A stretch of 31,431 nt of DNA from UBA2144 sp043819035. Lineage in GTDB: Bacteria; Patescibacteriota; Gracilibacteria; Peribacterales; Peribacteraceae. The notes under the pieces are model-generated. The model made no database searches, was not told the origin of the DNA, and saw only the letters and a list, made by a program, of their open reading frames with translations. The DNA lies in assembly GCA_043819035.1 (NCBI GenBank), contig JBDRFD010000059.1, positions 1-31,431 on the forward strand, read 5' to 3'. Shown piece by piece: positions 21,994-29,327 of this stretch; the first letter of the stretch is position 1, and each line of letters starts with the position of its first letter. The translations under genes were made by a program, and so were the position numbers.

Positions 21994-22251
21994 ATGCCAG
22001 GATTCGACGGAACAGGACCGGCAGGACAGGGTTCAATGACTGGACGCAAAATGGGCCCATGTGCGGGGCAGGGAGCTTCTCCTCGCGGAAGATTTGGATT
22101 TGGAAGAAGATCAGGAAGAGGTAGAGGGCGGTTTGGTTGCCCGTGGAGTTTCGGATTTGGACAACCTATAAGCCTTGAGGAGGAAGAAAAGGCACTCGAA
22201 AAGGAGTTGGAGGCAGTCCGTAAGGAACGAGAATCTCAAAAGAAGAAGTAG
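21994..22251 (+). CDS. DUF5320 family protein
   Basis: 85 residues. The start MPGFDGTGPAGQGSMTGRKMGPC is the hallmark of DUF5320 (MPg.DgTGP.G.GpmTGRg.G.C), so ATG 21994 is chosen over ATG 21967. The middle is Gly/Arg/Phe-rich and disordered (RGRFGFGRRSGRGRGRFGC), and the C-terminus is a charged coiled-coil helix (EEEEKALEKELEAVRKE). Members often lie beside metal-cofactor genes (NifX/NifB-like, DUF134) in anaerobes, but the function is unknown. Here it precedes a DUF134 gene by 32 bp, a linkage seen elsewhere. Cys residues 23 and about 50 might bind a metal. Confidence 0.82.
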   Translation: MPGFDGTGPAGQGSMTGRKMGPCAGQGASPRGRFGFGRRSGRGRGRFGCPWSFGFGQPISLEEEEKALEKELEAVRKERESQKKK

Positions 22252-22283
22252 AAACTTCTCTCTCTTTTCTCTAATGTGTGATC

Positions 22284-22649
22284 ATGTCACGACCACGCAC
22301 ACCTAGGCGCATACGCTTCTCCCCAACAGCAAAATATTTTAAGCCTCAGGGTATTCCAATGAGAGGCTTGAAAGTTATCGAACTAACTCATGAGGAAATG
22401 GAGTCATTGAGATTGAAGAATGTCGAGAAACTTAATCAGGTGAAGTGCGCAAAGGAAATGAAAACATCGCAAAGTACATTTCAACGAATACTTACTAGTG
22501 CTGAACAGAAAGTCAGCCTAGCTCTTGTTGAGGGCTGTGCCATACGCATACACGATGAGAGCTGTACATGTGATCAAATATTACCAAGCCAGAGAGATCC
22601 GAGCATCACAACACCTAATCCCAAGATAATGAGACCTGCAATTAGGTGA
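22284..22649 (+). CDS. DUF134 (UPF0251) putative DNA-binding protein
   Basis: 121 residues from ATG 22284 (MSRPRTPRRIRFSP). The family pattern is clear: RPR-RRI, then YFKPQGIPMRGLKVIELTHEEMESLRL, then an HTH region with CAKEMKTSQSTFQRILTSAEQKVSLALVEG, like sigma-70 region 4/LuxR-type helices. UPF0251 proteins are assumed to be regulators. It is cotranscribed with DUF5320 and is the only DNA-binding protein in the cluster, so it is the natural candidate to bind the shared 17-bp motif; that is inference. A C-terminal Cys pair (ESCTCDQ) could sense metal or redox. The last 76 bp overlap the convergent CcdA-fusion gene. Confidence 0.85.
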   Translation: MSRPRTPRRIRFSPTAKYFKPQGIPMRGLKVIELTHEEMESLRLKNVEKLNQVKCAKEMKTSQSTFQRILTSAEQKVSLALVEGCAIRIHDESCTCDQILPSQRDPSITTPNPKIMRPAIR

Positions 22650-23701
22650 AGCAATTTAAGTTTCTTTGTGCGCCATTCTTCAGCTTTCTCCGTTGTTGTA
22701 AGTCCGTAATATACTGCCCCAGTTATGAGGATCATCGGCGATACAAAAATCAGATTATAGAGTACAAGGAGCACAAGCGCGTGACTTCTTGTTGTAGTAT
22801 GAGCAAGAAGGCCGAGGACTACGATATACGGACCCGACGTGCATGGGAGCAGAAAAAGACTTACAACAAATCCAATTAAGAATGCACCTGGGACAGAAGT
22901 AACACTCCTAATCAGCGCTTTTAGCCTTGGGCGCCAGCTCATTGGTACTTCCATTACAAACCACTTTCCATACCACAGATAATCTTTCAGATTAAACAGA
23001 CCGATGATAATAGCCAGGATGGCAATGACTGAATAGAAAGTGTGAGTAAGGCCGGATGCCTGAATTGCCGAGTAAAGCCCCAATCCCATCAGGAAATATG
23101 AAATGAAAATCGAAAGTGAAAAGGCTAATCCGGACAGGAGTGCTCTACGCTTCTTGCCCGAAGCAAGTATGGTTGTTATGAGAATAATTAGGACGGCGAA
23201 CGCACAAGGATTAATCGCATCGACAACCGCTGCGCCAATAACCGCGGGAATAGTAATGGCATTAGCCATGTTTTTATTCTGTATTTCATGTGGATTTATA
23301 TTACGAAGAGGCGAAGGGCATCCATTTTGAATGCAATTTTCGATTTCATTTTCTATATCTTCTCCTATCTGATTGCTGAAACCAACAAAACTTTTACTTC
23401 CAATAAATGCTGTAGGGACTGCGTCAATTCCCTTTCCATATTCCTGTGCCAATTGATGAAACAGAGGGATATTCTCCTCATGGAAGTATATTTCGTATTT
23501 GTGGACACTAAGGCTTGGATATGCAAATTCCATGTCTTCTAAAAAGCCGATCATACCGGCGCAGTGTGGACAGCCTTGTCCATAGAAAAGAACCAAATCG
23601 ACGTCATTTACGTTTTGTGCGTTTGCAGGAGTAGTACCTATACAATTCAATGCAACTATTATGAAGGCTGTTGCAATAAACGGTATTTTAAGAACTCGCA
23701 T
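22574..23701 (-). CDS. Thioredoxin-like domain fused to CcdA/DsbD-like membrane domain
   Basis: 375 residues from ATG 23701 (MRVLKIPFIATAF). Signal peptide to about 28 (ANA), an extracytoplasmic thioredoxin/glutaredoxin-like domain with LVLFYGQGCPHCAGM (CPHC at 44-47) and a cis-Pro loop DAVPTAF (P96), then a six-span CcdA-type domain with paired Cys: AINPCAFAVLI (C166) and LFLLPCTSGPYIVVLG. CcdA/DsbD carries electrons from cytoplasmic thioredoxin across the membrane; this fusion would deliver them to its own thioredoxin domain and so reduce exported thiols. The shared 17-bp motif lies 17 bp upstream, suggesting coregulation with metal genes. Convergent with DUF134. Confidence 0.88.
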   Translation of the reverse strand: MRVLKIPFIATAFIIVALNCIGTTPANAQNVNDVDLVLFYGQGCPHCAGMIGFLEDMEFAYPSLSVHKYEIYFHEENIPLFHQLAQEYGKGIDAVPTAFIGSKSFVGFSNQIGEDIENEIENCIQNGCPSPLRNINPHEIQNKNMANAITIPAVIGAAVVDAINPCAFAVLIILITTILASGKKRRALLSGLAFSLSIFISYFLMGLGLYSAIQASGLTHTFYSVIAILAIIIGLFNLKDYLWYGKWFVMEVPMSWRPRLKALIRSVTSVPGAFLIGFVVSLFLLPCTSGPYIVVLGLLAHTTTRSHALVLLVLYNLIFVSPMILITGAVYYGLTTTEKAEEWRTKKLKLLHLIAGLIILGLGVVMLGSLWLGNI

Positions 23702-23717
23702 GGTGAAATAAGTTAAT

Positions 23718-23734
23718 GAATATTTACCCATATT
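23718..23734 (+). promoter_or_regulatory. Shared 17-bp motif, site 3 (upstream of thioredoxin-CcdA gene)
   Basis: GAATATTTACCCATATT, in the same orientation to its gene as site 2 is to DUF5320. On the minus strand a TTGAAG lies about 18 bp before AATATT inside the motif, a possible promoter. Confidence 0.6.
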
Positions 23735-23794
23735 TTACTAACCTTCAAATAGATTTGTCTATACAATTTGGATGCAATTTCATTCATCTGTTAT

Positions 23795-24346
23795 ATGGAT
23801 AATCCAATTTTAAAATGTTCTTCTGCTTCTGTCTGGTCTTGTCCATGGTTTTCTGTTTGGAAAGATAAATTTTCCCTGCCCAATGGCAAGAAGGCGGAGT
23901 ATTGGTATACAAAAAAATCGGATAGCGTGTTTATAGTGCCAGTTACACCTGAAAAAGAAATTGTCCTTATTCGTACATATCGTTACCCAATGAAGGAATG
24001 GTTTTGGGAAGTGCCGGCAGGATATCAGAAGAAGGGGAAATCTCCCGAAGAATCTGCACACGAGGAATTACTGGAGGAAATCGGCGGAGTTTCTGATAGC
24101 TGGCAATCTATAGGACAATTCTGTCCCAATGGTGGTTTTATTCGATCTTCCACTCATATATTTCTCGCCACGAATGTCGTATTGGGGAAACCTGCGCACG
24201 AGCCGGAGGAGCAGATTGAAGTACATCCCACACCAATTGAACGTGTTATGGAAATGGTTCGGAATGGTGAAATTACCTCATCACAATCTGCACTCGCACT
24301 TTTTCTTTGTGAGGAACACTTAAAAAAATTAATGATGGTGGAATAG
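23795..24346 (+). CDS. Nudix hydrolase, ADP-ribose pyrophosphatase-like
   Basis: 183 residues from ATG 23795 (MDNPILKC); the longer TTG-led reading adds nine unlikely residues. It would hydrolyse a nucleoside diphosphate derivative such as ADP-ribose with Mg(II). Seen: IVLIRTYRYPMKEWFWEVPAG, the ADPRase signature before the Nudix box, then GYQKKGKSPEESAHEELLEEIGG. In the box GX5EX7REUXEEXGU the first Glu is Lys and the Arg is Glu, while the metal-binding EELLEE core is intact. ADPRase-type downstream residues (QFCPNGGFIRSSTHIFLA) follow. Altered box positions suggest a different substrate or lower activity. Its 3' end overlaps the convergent ZIP gene by 18 bp. Confidence 0.85.
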   Translation: MDNPILKCSSASVWSCPWFSVWKDKFSLPNGKKAEYWYTKKSDSVFIVPVTPEKEIVLIRTYRYPMKEWFWEVPAGYQKKGKSPEESAHEELLEEIGGVSDSWQSIGQFCPNGGFIRSSTHIFLATNVVLGKPAHEPEEQIEVHPTPIERVMEMVRNGEITSSQSALALFLCEEHLKKLMMVE

Positions 24347-25075
24347 GAGCCTCAATACAAGAAGTAATGCAAGGCCTGATATCAAAGCCATTAAGTGGAT
24401 TAGATTCACTCTAATACTTTTATGTTTCTTAATTTCCGGTATCAGGTCAGCGGCAGCAATGTACAAGAAATTGCCTGCTGCAAACGGAATTAGGAAACCA
24501 GTGTCTATTTCGGCAGATATGAAATATACAATAATTCCACCAAGTAGGAATGTGAGTGCGGATAGAAAGTTATAAACCAAGGCGTGTGACTTTTTCCATC
24601 CTCCATGTATAAGAATTCCGAAGTCTCCAAGCTCCTGGGGAATTTCATGAGCCGCAGCGGCGAGCCATGCAGCGATCCCAAGCCGGATATCTATTAGGAA
24701 ACTTGCACCAACAGAGAGCCCTCCAAGGAGATTATGAATTCCGTCAGCAATCAATATTAGATAAGTCAGAGGATGTTTATGCTGTCCGGGTGGCAAATGG
24801 CAGTGATGCCAGTGCAGGAATTGTTCTAACGCAAAGAAAATGACGAACCCAACAACAAGCCAAATGTAGAGTGAGATATCATTACCCATATGTTCAACAG
24901 ACGCAGGAAGCATATGGAAGAGAGCACCTCCTATAAGTGATCCTGCAGAGAATGCAACCAGTGGCAAAATAATTTTTTGAAGTGTCGATTCCTTGAGAAA
25001 GAGTGTTACGCTACCAACTAAGGCAATACAACTCATTAGAAGGCCGAAAACAATGATAAATGCTAGTGTTGTCAT
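24329..25075 (-). CDS. ZIP-family divalent metal transporter (3 of 3)
   Basis: 248 residues, about eight spans. Seen: AFSAGSLIGGALFHMLPASVEHMG, a His-rich loop HWHHCHLPPGQHKH at about 89-102, DGIHNLLGGLSVGASFL and AHEIPQELGDFGILIH, the metal-site helices, then LIPFAAGNFLYIAAADLIPE. It ends in HHH. It is a close relative of the ZIP protein at 15564-16343 (shared HEIPQE-GDF and GNFLYIA-ADLIPE motifs) and more distant from the ZupT-like one. No site like the shared 17-bp motif is seen upstream. Confidence 0.88.
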   Translation of the reverse strand: MTTLAFIIVFGLLMSCIALVGSVTLFLKESTLQKIILPLVAFSAGSLIGGALFHMLPASVEHMGNDISLYIWLVVGFVIFFALEQFLHWHHCHLPPGQHKHPLTYLILIADGIHNLLGGLSVGASFLIDIRLGIAAWLAAAAHEIPQELGDFGILIHGGWKKSHALVYNFLSALTFLLGGIIVYFISAEIDTGFLIPFAAGNFLYIAAADLIPEIKKHKSIRVNLIHLMALISGLALLLVLRLLFHHH

Positions 25076-25336
25076 ATTATTTTGTGAGACTATCTTAAGG
25101 TAACTTACATATCATATAAACAGAAAATCATAGAAGTTTCATTTTCACTGCCTCTATGAGCACGGGGTATTCACGATCGAAGAAGTAGCCTTTGTTACTA
25201 CTTCAATCCACTTTAGTTTCACCGCTACTCCATTCCAATAATCTCTGTCCGCCAACAAAGTTATAATACCGTTTGAACTGGGGAGCCAAATTGGATTAGA
25301 ATCAACTTTCTGTGATGTACCGCAGAGGGGTACCAT
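25076..25336. other. Gap between ZIP and nucleotidyltransferase genes
   Basis: 261 bp, AT-rich. No promoter stands out. An ATG-led 60-codon minus-strand reading (25154-25336) has plausible composition but matches no family I know and starts exactly against the next gene. A possible Shine-Dalgarno GAGGGG lies at 25325-25330 ahead of the nucleotidyltransferase ATG. Confidence 0.4.
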
Positions 25337-25831
25337 ATGTGCGTGGCAAATTATCAGTCAATTTTACGAGCGTTTCAGGAACAGAATCTGCAATACATCA
25401 TTGTCGGAGGGGTAGCAGTCAATTTGCACGGATATCCACGCTTTACCAACGACATCGATATACTCCTTGCTCTGGATCAAAACAATTTGGCGAAAATGGC
25501 AAATATTATGGAAAGCATGGGATACCAAAGACGACTTCCCATTGCGATTCAGGAACTTGGAGATACGGACAAAGTACATACTCTGATAAAGAAAAAAGGA
25601 CTCGTTGCGTATTCCTTCATCCATGCCAAAGAACCTCAATTCAACATTGATGTGCTCGTTGCCGAATCAATGGAGTTTGAAAAATTCGCGTCCAAAAAGA
25701 TAATCGCAGAGGCATGGGATCTACAGATTCCGGTTGTTTCCATTGATGATCTGATTTCAATGAAGCAAAATTCTGACCGAGAAAAGGATATACAAGACGT
25801 TGTTGCTCTTTTAGAATTAAAAGGTCTATGA
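25337..25831 (+). CDS. Minimal nucleotidyltransferase (AbiEii/DUF6036-like)
   Basis: 164 residues with the pol-beta nucleotidyltransferase core: YIIVGGVAVNLHGYPRFTNDIDILL at 20-44, where GG and the DxD pair (D39, D41) bind nucleotide and metal, and FNIDVLVA near 102-109 giving the third Asp. A C-terminal segment IPVVSIDDLISMKQNSDREKDIQDV is typical of AbiEii/MNT-like relatives, many of which are toxins or modifiers in toxin-antitoxin systems. The stop overlaps the start of a 58-residue gene (ATGA), suggesting an operon pair. A real Shine-Dalgarno sequence is present. Substrate and partner roles are inferred. Confidence 0.82.
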   Translation: MCVANYQSILRAFQEQNLQYIIVGGVAVNLHGYPRFTNDIDILLALDQNNLAKMANIMESMGYQRRLPIAIQELGDTDKVHTLIKKKGLVAYSFIHAKEPQFNIDVLVAESMEFEKFASKKIIAEAWDLQIPVVSIDDLISMKQNSDREKDIQDVVALLELKGL

Positions 25832-26004
25832 AGCAGAGACAGCCTCGCACATCCGGCTTCGACAGGGACCACCTGCGACTTCTAAAGCACGCTTCAGCTG
25901 AGAGCAAATTAAATGCACTTACGGCAATGATAGACTTCGCACAGGAGGCTGAACGCAGTTGCAAGAAGCGAGGTGCAAAGTATCATCCTATCTTTCCAGA
26001 ATGA
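25828..26004 (+). CDS. 58-aa partner gene translationally coupled to the nucleotidyltransferase
   Basis: Starts with ATGA overlapping the upstream stop, ends TGA at 26004. The product begins MKQRQPRTSGFDRDHLRLLK, continues with ASAESKLNALTAMIDFAQEA and ends KYHPIFPE; it is basic and mostly helical. The segment SAESKLNALTAMIDFA resembles the short helical proteins that accompany AbiEii/DUF6036-type nucleotidyltransferases, but I recognise no named family. It is probably the partner (antitoxin or adaptor) of the enzyme. Confidence 0.6.
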   Translation: MKQRQPRTSGFDRDHLRLLKHASAESKLNALTAMIDFAQEAERSCKKRGAKYHPIFPE

Positions 26005-26142
26005 GTTTAGGTTCTAAGTTCTTTTAGTCCGACGAGCCACATAAGCCGTGTTAGGTACCGTCACTTTTTTATATTATCCGGAGTGTGCCCGTAGTTCCCC
26101 TTTTTTGTATGTGTGGAGTTATAATGAATTTGCCAATCAATA

Positions 26143-26559
26143 CTAATATATTGTCATTTCCTTTGCACCATCCCCCTCGCCAAGTACAACTCGCAGTTTA
26201 GGTGGGTCAGCAAGAATTGCCTGTACGCGAGCGGTTTCTTCTTTGGTTAGGAGACGGGTTACAAGTCTCATACAATAATCTATGTAAAACCTAAGTCGTC
26301 GTTCACTATCTGCTTCAATAGCAAACATGTCCTCAAAATATGGTTTAGTACCTTCGCAGACATGCTGTAATGATTCACGAGCATGATCGTAGTGTTCGCG
26401 TGGAATTTCATGAAGACATCCTGTTTCTGAAATCCGAACCATTAGATCTGTCTCTGATTCGTTGCCTGGAATAGTGGTTCCTCTTGTATACGCTGGGACA
26501 AGAATCTGATCACGAATCTGATCTGCCGCAAACCATGTTATCTCCTGAGGATGGGGCAT
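26143..26559 (-). CDS. Hypothetical protein (138 aa)
   Basis: 138 residues, acidic and helical, cytoplasmic (no signal or span). It starts MPHPQEITWFAADQIRDQI, has three Cys (CLHEIPREHYD, HVCEG, DYCMRL) and ends with VVLGEGDGAKEMTIY. Codon use and composition look like a real gene, but I recognise no family. It is a single-gene unit on the minus strand between the nucleotidyltransferase pair and typA. A possible promoter with a small palindrome in its spacer lies at 26612-26639. Confidence 0.6.
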   Translation of the reverse strand: MPHPQEITWFAADQIRDQILVPAYTRGTTIPGNESETDLMVRISETGCLHEIPREHYDHARESLQHVCEGTKPYFEDMFAIEADSERRLRFYIDYCMRLVTRLLTKEETARVQAILADPPKLRVVLGEGDGAKEMTIY

Positions 26560-26611
26560 ATTGAAAACGGAATATTGAATAGTTTAACCTCTATAGGAAT
26601 AGAAAAAGGAA

Positions 26612-26639
26612 ATGCTACACGACAACAGTCGTTCGTCAA
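26612..26639 (-). promoter_or_regulatory. Possible promoter with palindromic spacer for the 138-aa gene
   Basis: Minus strand TTGACG (26639-26634), a 16-bp spacer, TAGCAT (26617-26612). The spacer holds ACGAC-AACA-GTCGT (26619-26632), a possible operator. The -10 is weak. Confidence 0.3.
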
Positions 26640-26771
26640 TAAATTGCCTGACCAGTTCTTGTGCATGACGGAGCCATCATTAACACAGCTATTCAAGAAT
26701 CTCTAATTCCCAGTTTCTTCGTCTTCTCCTGGCTAAAAAGTCCATCCATCCGTATCCTTTGTCGGATTTTT

Positions 26772-26804
26772 ATGAGTATCAGAAATATCGCCATTATCGC
26801 GCAC
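26772..26804 (+). pseudogene. Duplicated 5' end of typA (11 codons)
   Basis: ATG plus ten codons reading MSIRNIAIIAH; the real typA start at 26899-26931 reads MTIRNIAIIAH. The two 33-bp copies match at 29 positions, with two of the four differences silent. After His the reading runs into the GC-rich repeat and stops at 26909 in another frame from typA. Confidence 0.85.
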
Positions 26805-26898
26805 CCGTCTTCGTCCGGCTCCACTTCGTTTCGCCGTGACTACCTGCCTGTCCGGCAGGCAGGCGCCGGGCAAGCGTCTGCATTCTGTTCTCCAATCT
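26805..26898. repeat. 94-bp palindromic repeat insertion between the two typA starts
   Basis: It contains CTTCGTCCGGCT, GTGACTAC and a near-perfect palindrome CCTGCCTGTCCGGCAGGCAGG (in part 26844-26864), a repeat type common in CPR genomes. The left edge abuts the truncated typA copy and the right edge the intact ATG. Confidence 0.75.
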
Positions 26899-28701
26899 AT
26901 GACAATTAGGAATATCGCCATTATCGCGCACGTCGACCATGGCAAAACAACTCTTGTTGATGCACTACTTACGCAAGGCGGCGCATTCGAGGAGCATGAA
27001 ACCATAGAAGAGCTGGTAATGGACAGCAACGATCAAGAGAAGGAGCGCGGCATTACAATCTATGCCAAGAATGCCTCTATCATGTACGGCGACTGCAAGA
27101 TCAATATTGTGGATACTCCCGGCCACGCGGATTTCGGATCGGAAGTGGAACGTATTTTACGGACTGTTGATAGCGTGCTTCTGGTTGTGGATGCGCAGGA
27201 AGGCCCCATGCCGCAGACGAAATTCGTTCTAAAAAAATCTCTTGAACTCGGATTAAATCCGATTGTTGTCATCAACAAAATTGATAAACCTGCAGCTCGC
27301 TGTAACAAGGTGGTTGATATGGTCTTTGATCTTTTTGCGGCACTGGGGGCAACCGATGAGCAGCTGGACTTCCCTCATATATTTACCATCGCACGTAAAG
27401 GCATCGCAAAGGGGAAACTGGACGATGATTCTGAGGATCTTAAACCGCTGTTTGAAATGATTATGGAGAAAGTTCCGCAAGCAGAACAAAACCTGGATGC
27501 GATATTCCGTATGCAGCCGAGCTCTCTCGGATATGATAATTACCTGGGGCGCATGGCCACCGGACGTGTGTTCGAAGGAACGATGGCAACAGGGCAGTCA
27601 GTTATAATCAAAACTCCTGACGGAAAAGCCCGCCCAGGAAAAATCAGCAAGATCTTAGAACACCGTGGGCTTAAGAAAGTCGAAGTAAAGGAAGCGGTGG
27701 CCGGAGATATTGTGACGATCGCGGGCATTCCGGATATCTATGTTGGAGAAACAATCACGACTGATGAATCGGCGCAACCACTACCGGCGATTTCCATTGA
27801 TCCTCCGACGATTTCCATGGTCTTTATGGTGAATAATTCTCCTTTTACAGGAAAGGAAGGAAGCCTTTTGACTACGCGTCACATCAAGGAACGACTGGAA
27901 AAAGAAATGGAAACGAATGTCGGTTTGCATGTGGAAAATATTCCAAACAGCGATTCTTACAAGGTGTCCGGTCGCGGAGAGCTTCATCTTTCCGTGCTTA
28001 TAGAAACCATGCGACGCGAAGGATTTGAGTTGCAGGTATCCAGGCCCGAAGTAATCCTGCGTATAGAAGCCGGCAAAATCCTGGAGCCGATGGAACAGGC
28101 CATCATTGATGTGCCGGAAGAATTCAACGGTACTGTCATTGATATGATGTCGCGGCGAAAAGGAGAGATGCTCGACATGAAAACCGAAGAGGGACATACG
28201 CGACTGGAATTCAAAATTCCAACACGGGGGCTCCTTGGCATTCGCGGTGACTTCATTATTGAAACGCGTGGGGAAGGGATTCTGACGCATGCATTTATTG
28301 CGTATGAGGAGCATAAAGGACCGATCGATGGACGATCACACGGGTCTATGATTTCCATGGAAAATGGCACGGCCATTGCCTATGCGCTCTGGAAACTTCA
28401 AGAACGAGGCCAGATGTTCATTAAACCACAGACAAAGATCTATGAAGGAATGATTGTGGGAGAGAGTGCAAAAAACGAAGATATGGTCGTTAATCCGATG
28501 AAGGAGAAGAAACTCACAAATGTTCGTGCATCCGGCAGCGATGAAGCGATTAATTTAACTCCGGTACAGCAGATGAGTTTGGAACAAGCATTGGAATATA
28601 TTGATGACGACGAATTGGTGGAAGTAACTCCAAAATCGATTCGTTTGCGAAAAAAGGTACTCAAGGAAAATGACAGGAGAAGATCGGGAAAGAAGGAATG
28701 A
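26899..28701 (+). CDS. typA: Ribosome-associated GTPase TypA/BipA
   Basis: 600 residues (E. coli BipA 607), a translational GTPase of the EF-G class that acts on the ribosome, in subunit assembly or stress. Seen: G1 AHVDHGKTTL (10-19), switch I RGITI, G3 DTPGHADFG, G4 NKID, then domain II (TGRVFEGTMATGQSV), an EF-G-like domain III, domain V (EPMEQAIIDVPEEFNG) and the BipA-specific C-terminal domain (GLLGIRGDFIIETRGEG, VGESAKNEDMVVNPMKEKKLTNVRASG). The start is ATG 26899; a longer in-frame reading from 26836 would come from the repeat. The first 33 bp are duplicated upstream. Confidence 0.97.
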   Translation: MTIRNIAIIAHVDHGKTTLVDALLTQGGAFEEHETIEELVMDSNDQEKERGITIYAKNASIMYGDCKINIVDTPGHADFGSEVERILRTVDSVLLVVDAQEGPMPQTKFVLKKSLELGLNPIVVINKIDKPAARCNKVVDMVFDLFAALGATDEQLDFPHIFTIARKGIAKGKLDDDSEDLKPLFEMIMEKVPQAEQNLDAIFRMQPSSLGYDNYLGRMATGRVFEGTMATGQSVIIKTPDGKARPGKISKILEHRGLKKVEVKEAVAGDIVTIAGIPDIYVGETITTDESAQPLPAISIDPPTISMVFMVNNSPFTGKEGSLLTTRHIKERLEKEMETNVGLHVENIPNSDSYKVSGRGELHLSVLIETMRREGFELQVSRPEVILRIEAGKILEPMEQAIIDVPEEFNGTVIDMMSRRKGEMLDMKTEEGHTRLEFKIPTRGLLGIRGDFIIETRGEGILTHAFIAYEEHKGPIDGRSHGSMISMENGTAIAYALWKLQERGQMFIKPQTKIYEGMIVGESAKNEDMVVNPMKEKKLTNVRASGSDEAINLTPVQQMSLEQALEYIDDDELVEVTPKSIRLRKKVLKENDRRRSGKKE

Positions 28702-28810
28702 CCACAATTTTAAATACACAGGCTCTGTCCCATTAGAATTTTATACTGCTTTCGTAGGATAATTTCGAAATATAGTCAGATCAATATATTTTGGGCATAT
28801 TGAATTCACT

Positions 28811-28920
28811 AAAAAGCTGTAGCTATTAAAGGGCTAAAGCCCGATTTTATTTGATTCGTTAACCCAGCCCTTAAGGGCTGGGTTAACGATGAAGTCGCAC
28901 AAGGGCTTTAGCCAGCTTGA
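28811..28920. repeat. Nested palindromic element with 34-bp perfect palindrome
   Basis: The centre at 28856-28889 is a perfect 34-bp palindrome (half-site TCGTTAACCCAGCCCTT). It is flanked by GGGCTAAAGCCC (28831-28842), itself a hairpin, and the complementary GGGCTTTAGCC (28903-28913), then by AAGCT (28814-28818) and AGCTT (28914-28918). The whole could fold as a cruciform; it resembles REP/RAYT-type non-autonomous elements. No transposase is nearby. Confidence 0.8.
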
Positions 28921-29006
28921 GTTCGAATCGCAACTGCAGATGCATATGATCCTATATCGTTTTATGTTGATTCAGATATATCCGAAAGCCATATATCATG
29001 CAAACT

Positions 29007-29069
29007 CGTGCCTACACGCCGAAGTGTCGTTGTTGGATTACTTGTATCGGCGTTTCGGCATGCAGGCGT
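29007..29069. repeat. 63-bp structured intergenic repeat, copy B
   Basis: 49 of 63 positions match copy A (7240-7302), ungapped. The base pair between positions 16 and 41 is T-A in copy A and A-T here, a compensatory change, and 2-55 changes G-C to G-T. This supports selection on, or recent descent from, a folded structure. Confidence 0.75.
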
Positions 29070-29080
29070 ACTCCGCTCGT

Positions 29081-29107
29081 CTTCGTCCCGCTAGAGCGGG
29101 ACTACGG
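29081..29107. repeat. CTTCGTCCCGCT palindromic element
   Basis: CTTCGTCCCGCT-AG-AGCGGGACTACGG: a perfect CCCGCT/AGCGGG stem. It is the same family as 17648-17690 (and a longer relative at 17522-17596) and shares its left part with the insertion before typA (26809-26820). Confidence 0.75.
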
Positions 29108-29327
29108 CGCAGCGAGGTAGCCATTAGCAAAAGTTTTAGTAAAATAATTGAATCTCCATAAATTCGGAATTATTTAGGCGAAGGAGTATAGATATCTGTA
29201 ATATTCTATTAAACCAAAATATTGCTCTTGCATTGCGGTGTACATTAATACACCATAGACCCATTCTGAAATAGAAATGTGGTTTTAAATTATTGATCAG
29301 ATAGACTCCACAAACTGTTTCATTTAT

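Larger units (their letters stand above)
26560..26898 (+). other. typA upstream region with truncated typA copy
   Basis: A 339-bp gap. It contains a candidate minus-strand promoter (26612-26639), a plus-strand reading from 26661 to 26909 that includes the truncated typA start, and the repeat insertion at 26805-26898. No good plus-strand promoter or Shine-Dalgarno sequence was found for typA. Confidence 0.55.
28702..29327. other. 626-bp gene-free region holding three repeat types
   Basis: No coding sequence found. It contains the nested palindrome element (28811-28920), 63-bp repeat copy B (29007-29069) and a CTTCGTCCCGCT palindrome (29081-29107). The rest is AT-rich; no clear promoter for the helicase gene was found, and no terminator with a T-run follows typA. 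Confidence 0.7.

Noticed and set aside
25154..25336. 60-codon minus-strand reading upstream of the nucleotidyltransferase
   Set aside because: No family match or ribosome-binding site, and its start is abutted by the opposite gene; kept only as a note.
26836..26898. N-terminal extension of TypA by 21 residues
   Set aside because: The extension is translated from the palindromic repeat; homologues begin at MTIRNIAIIAH.
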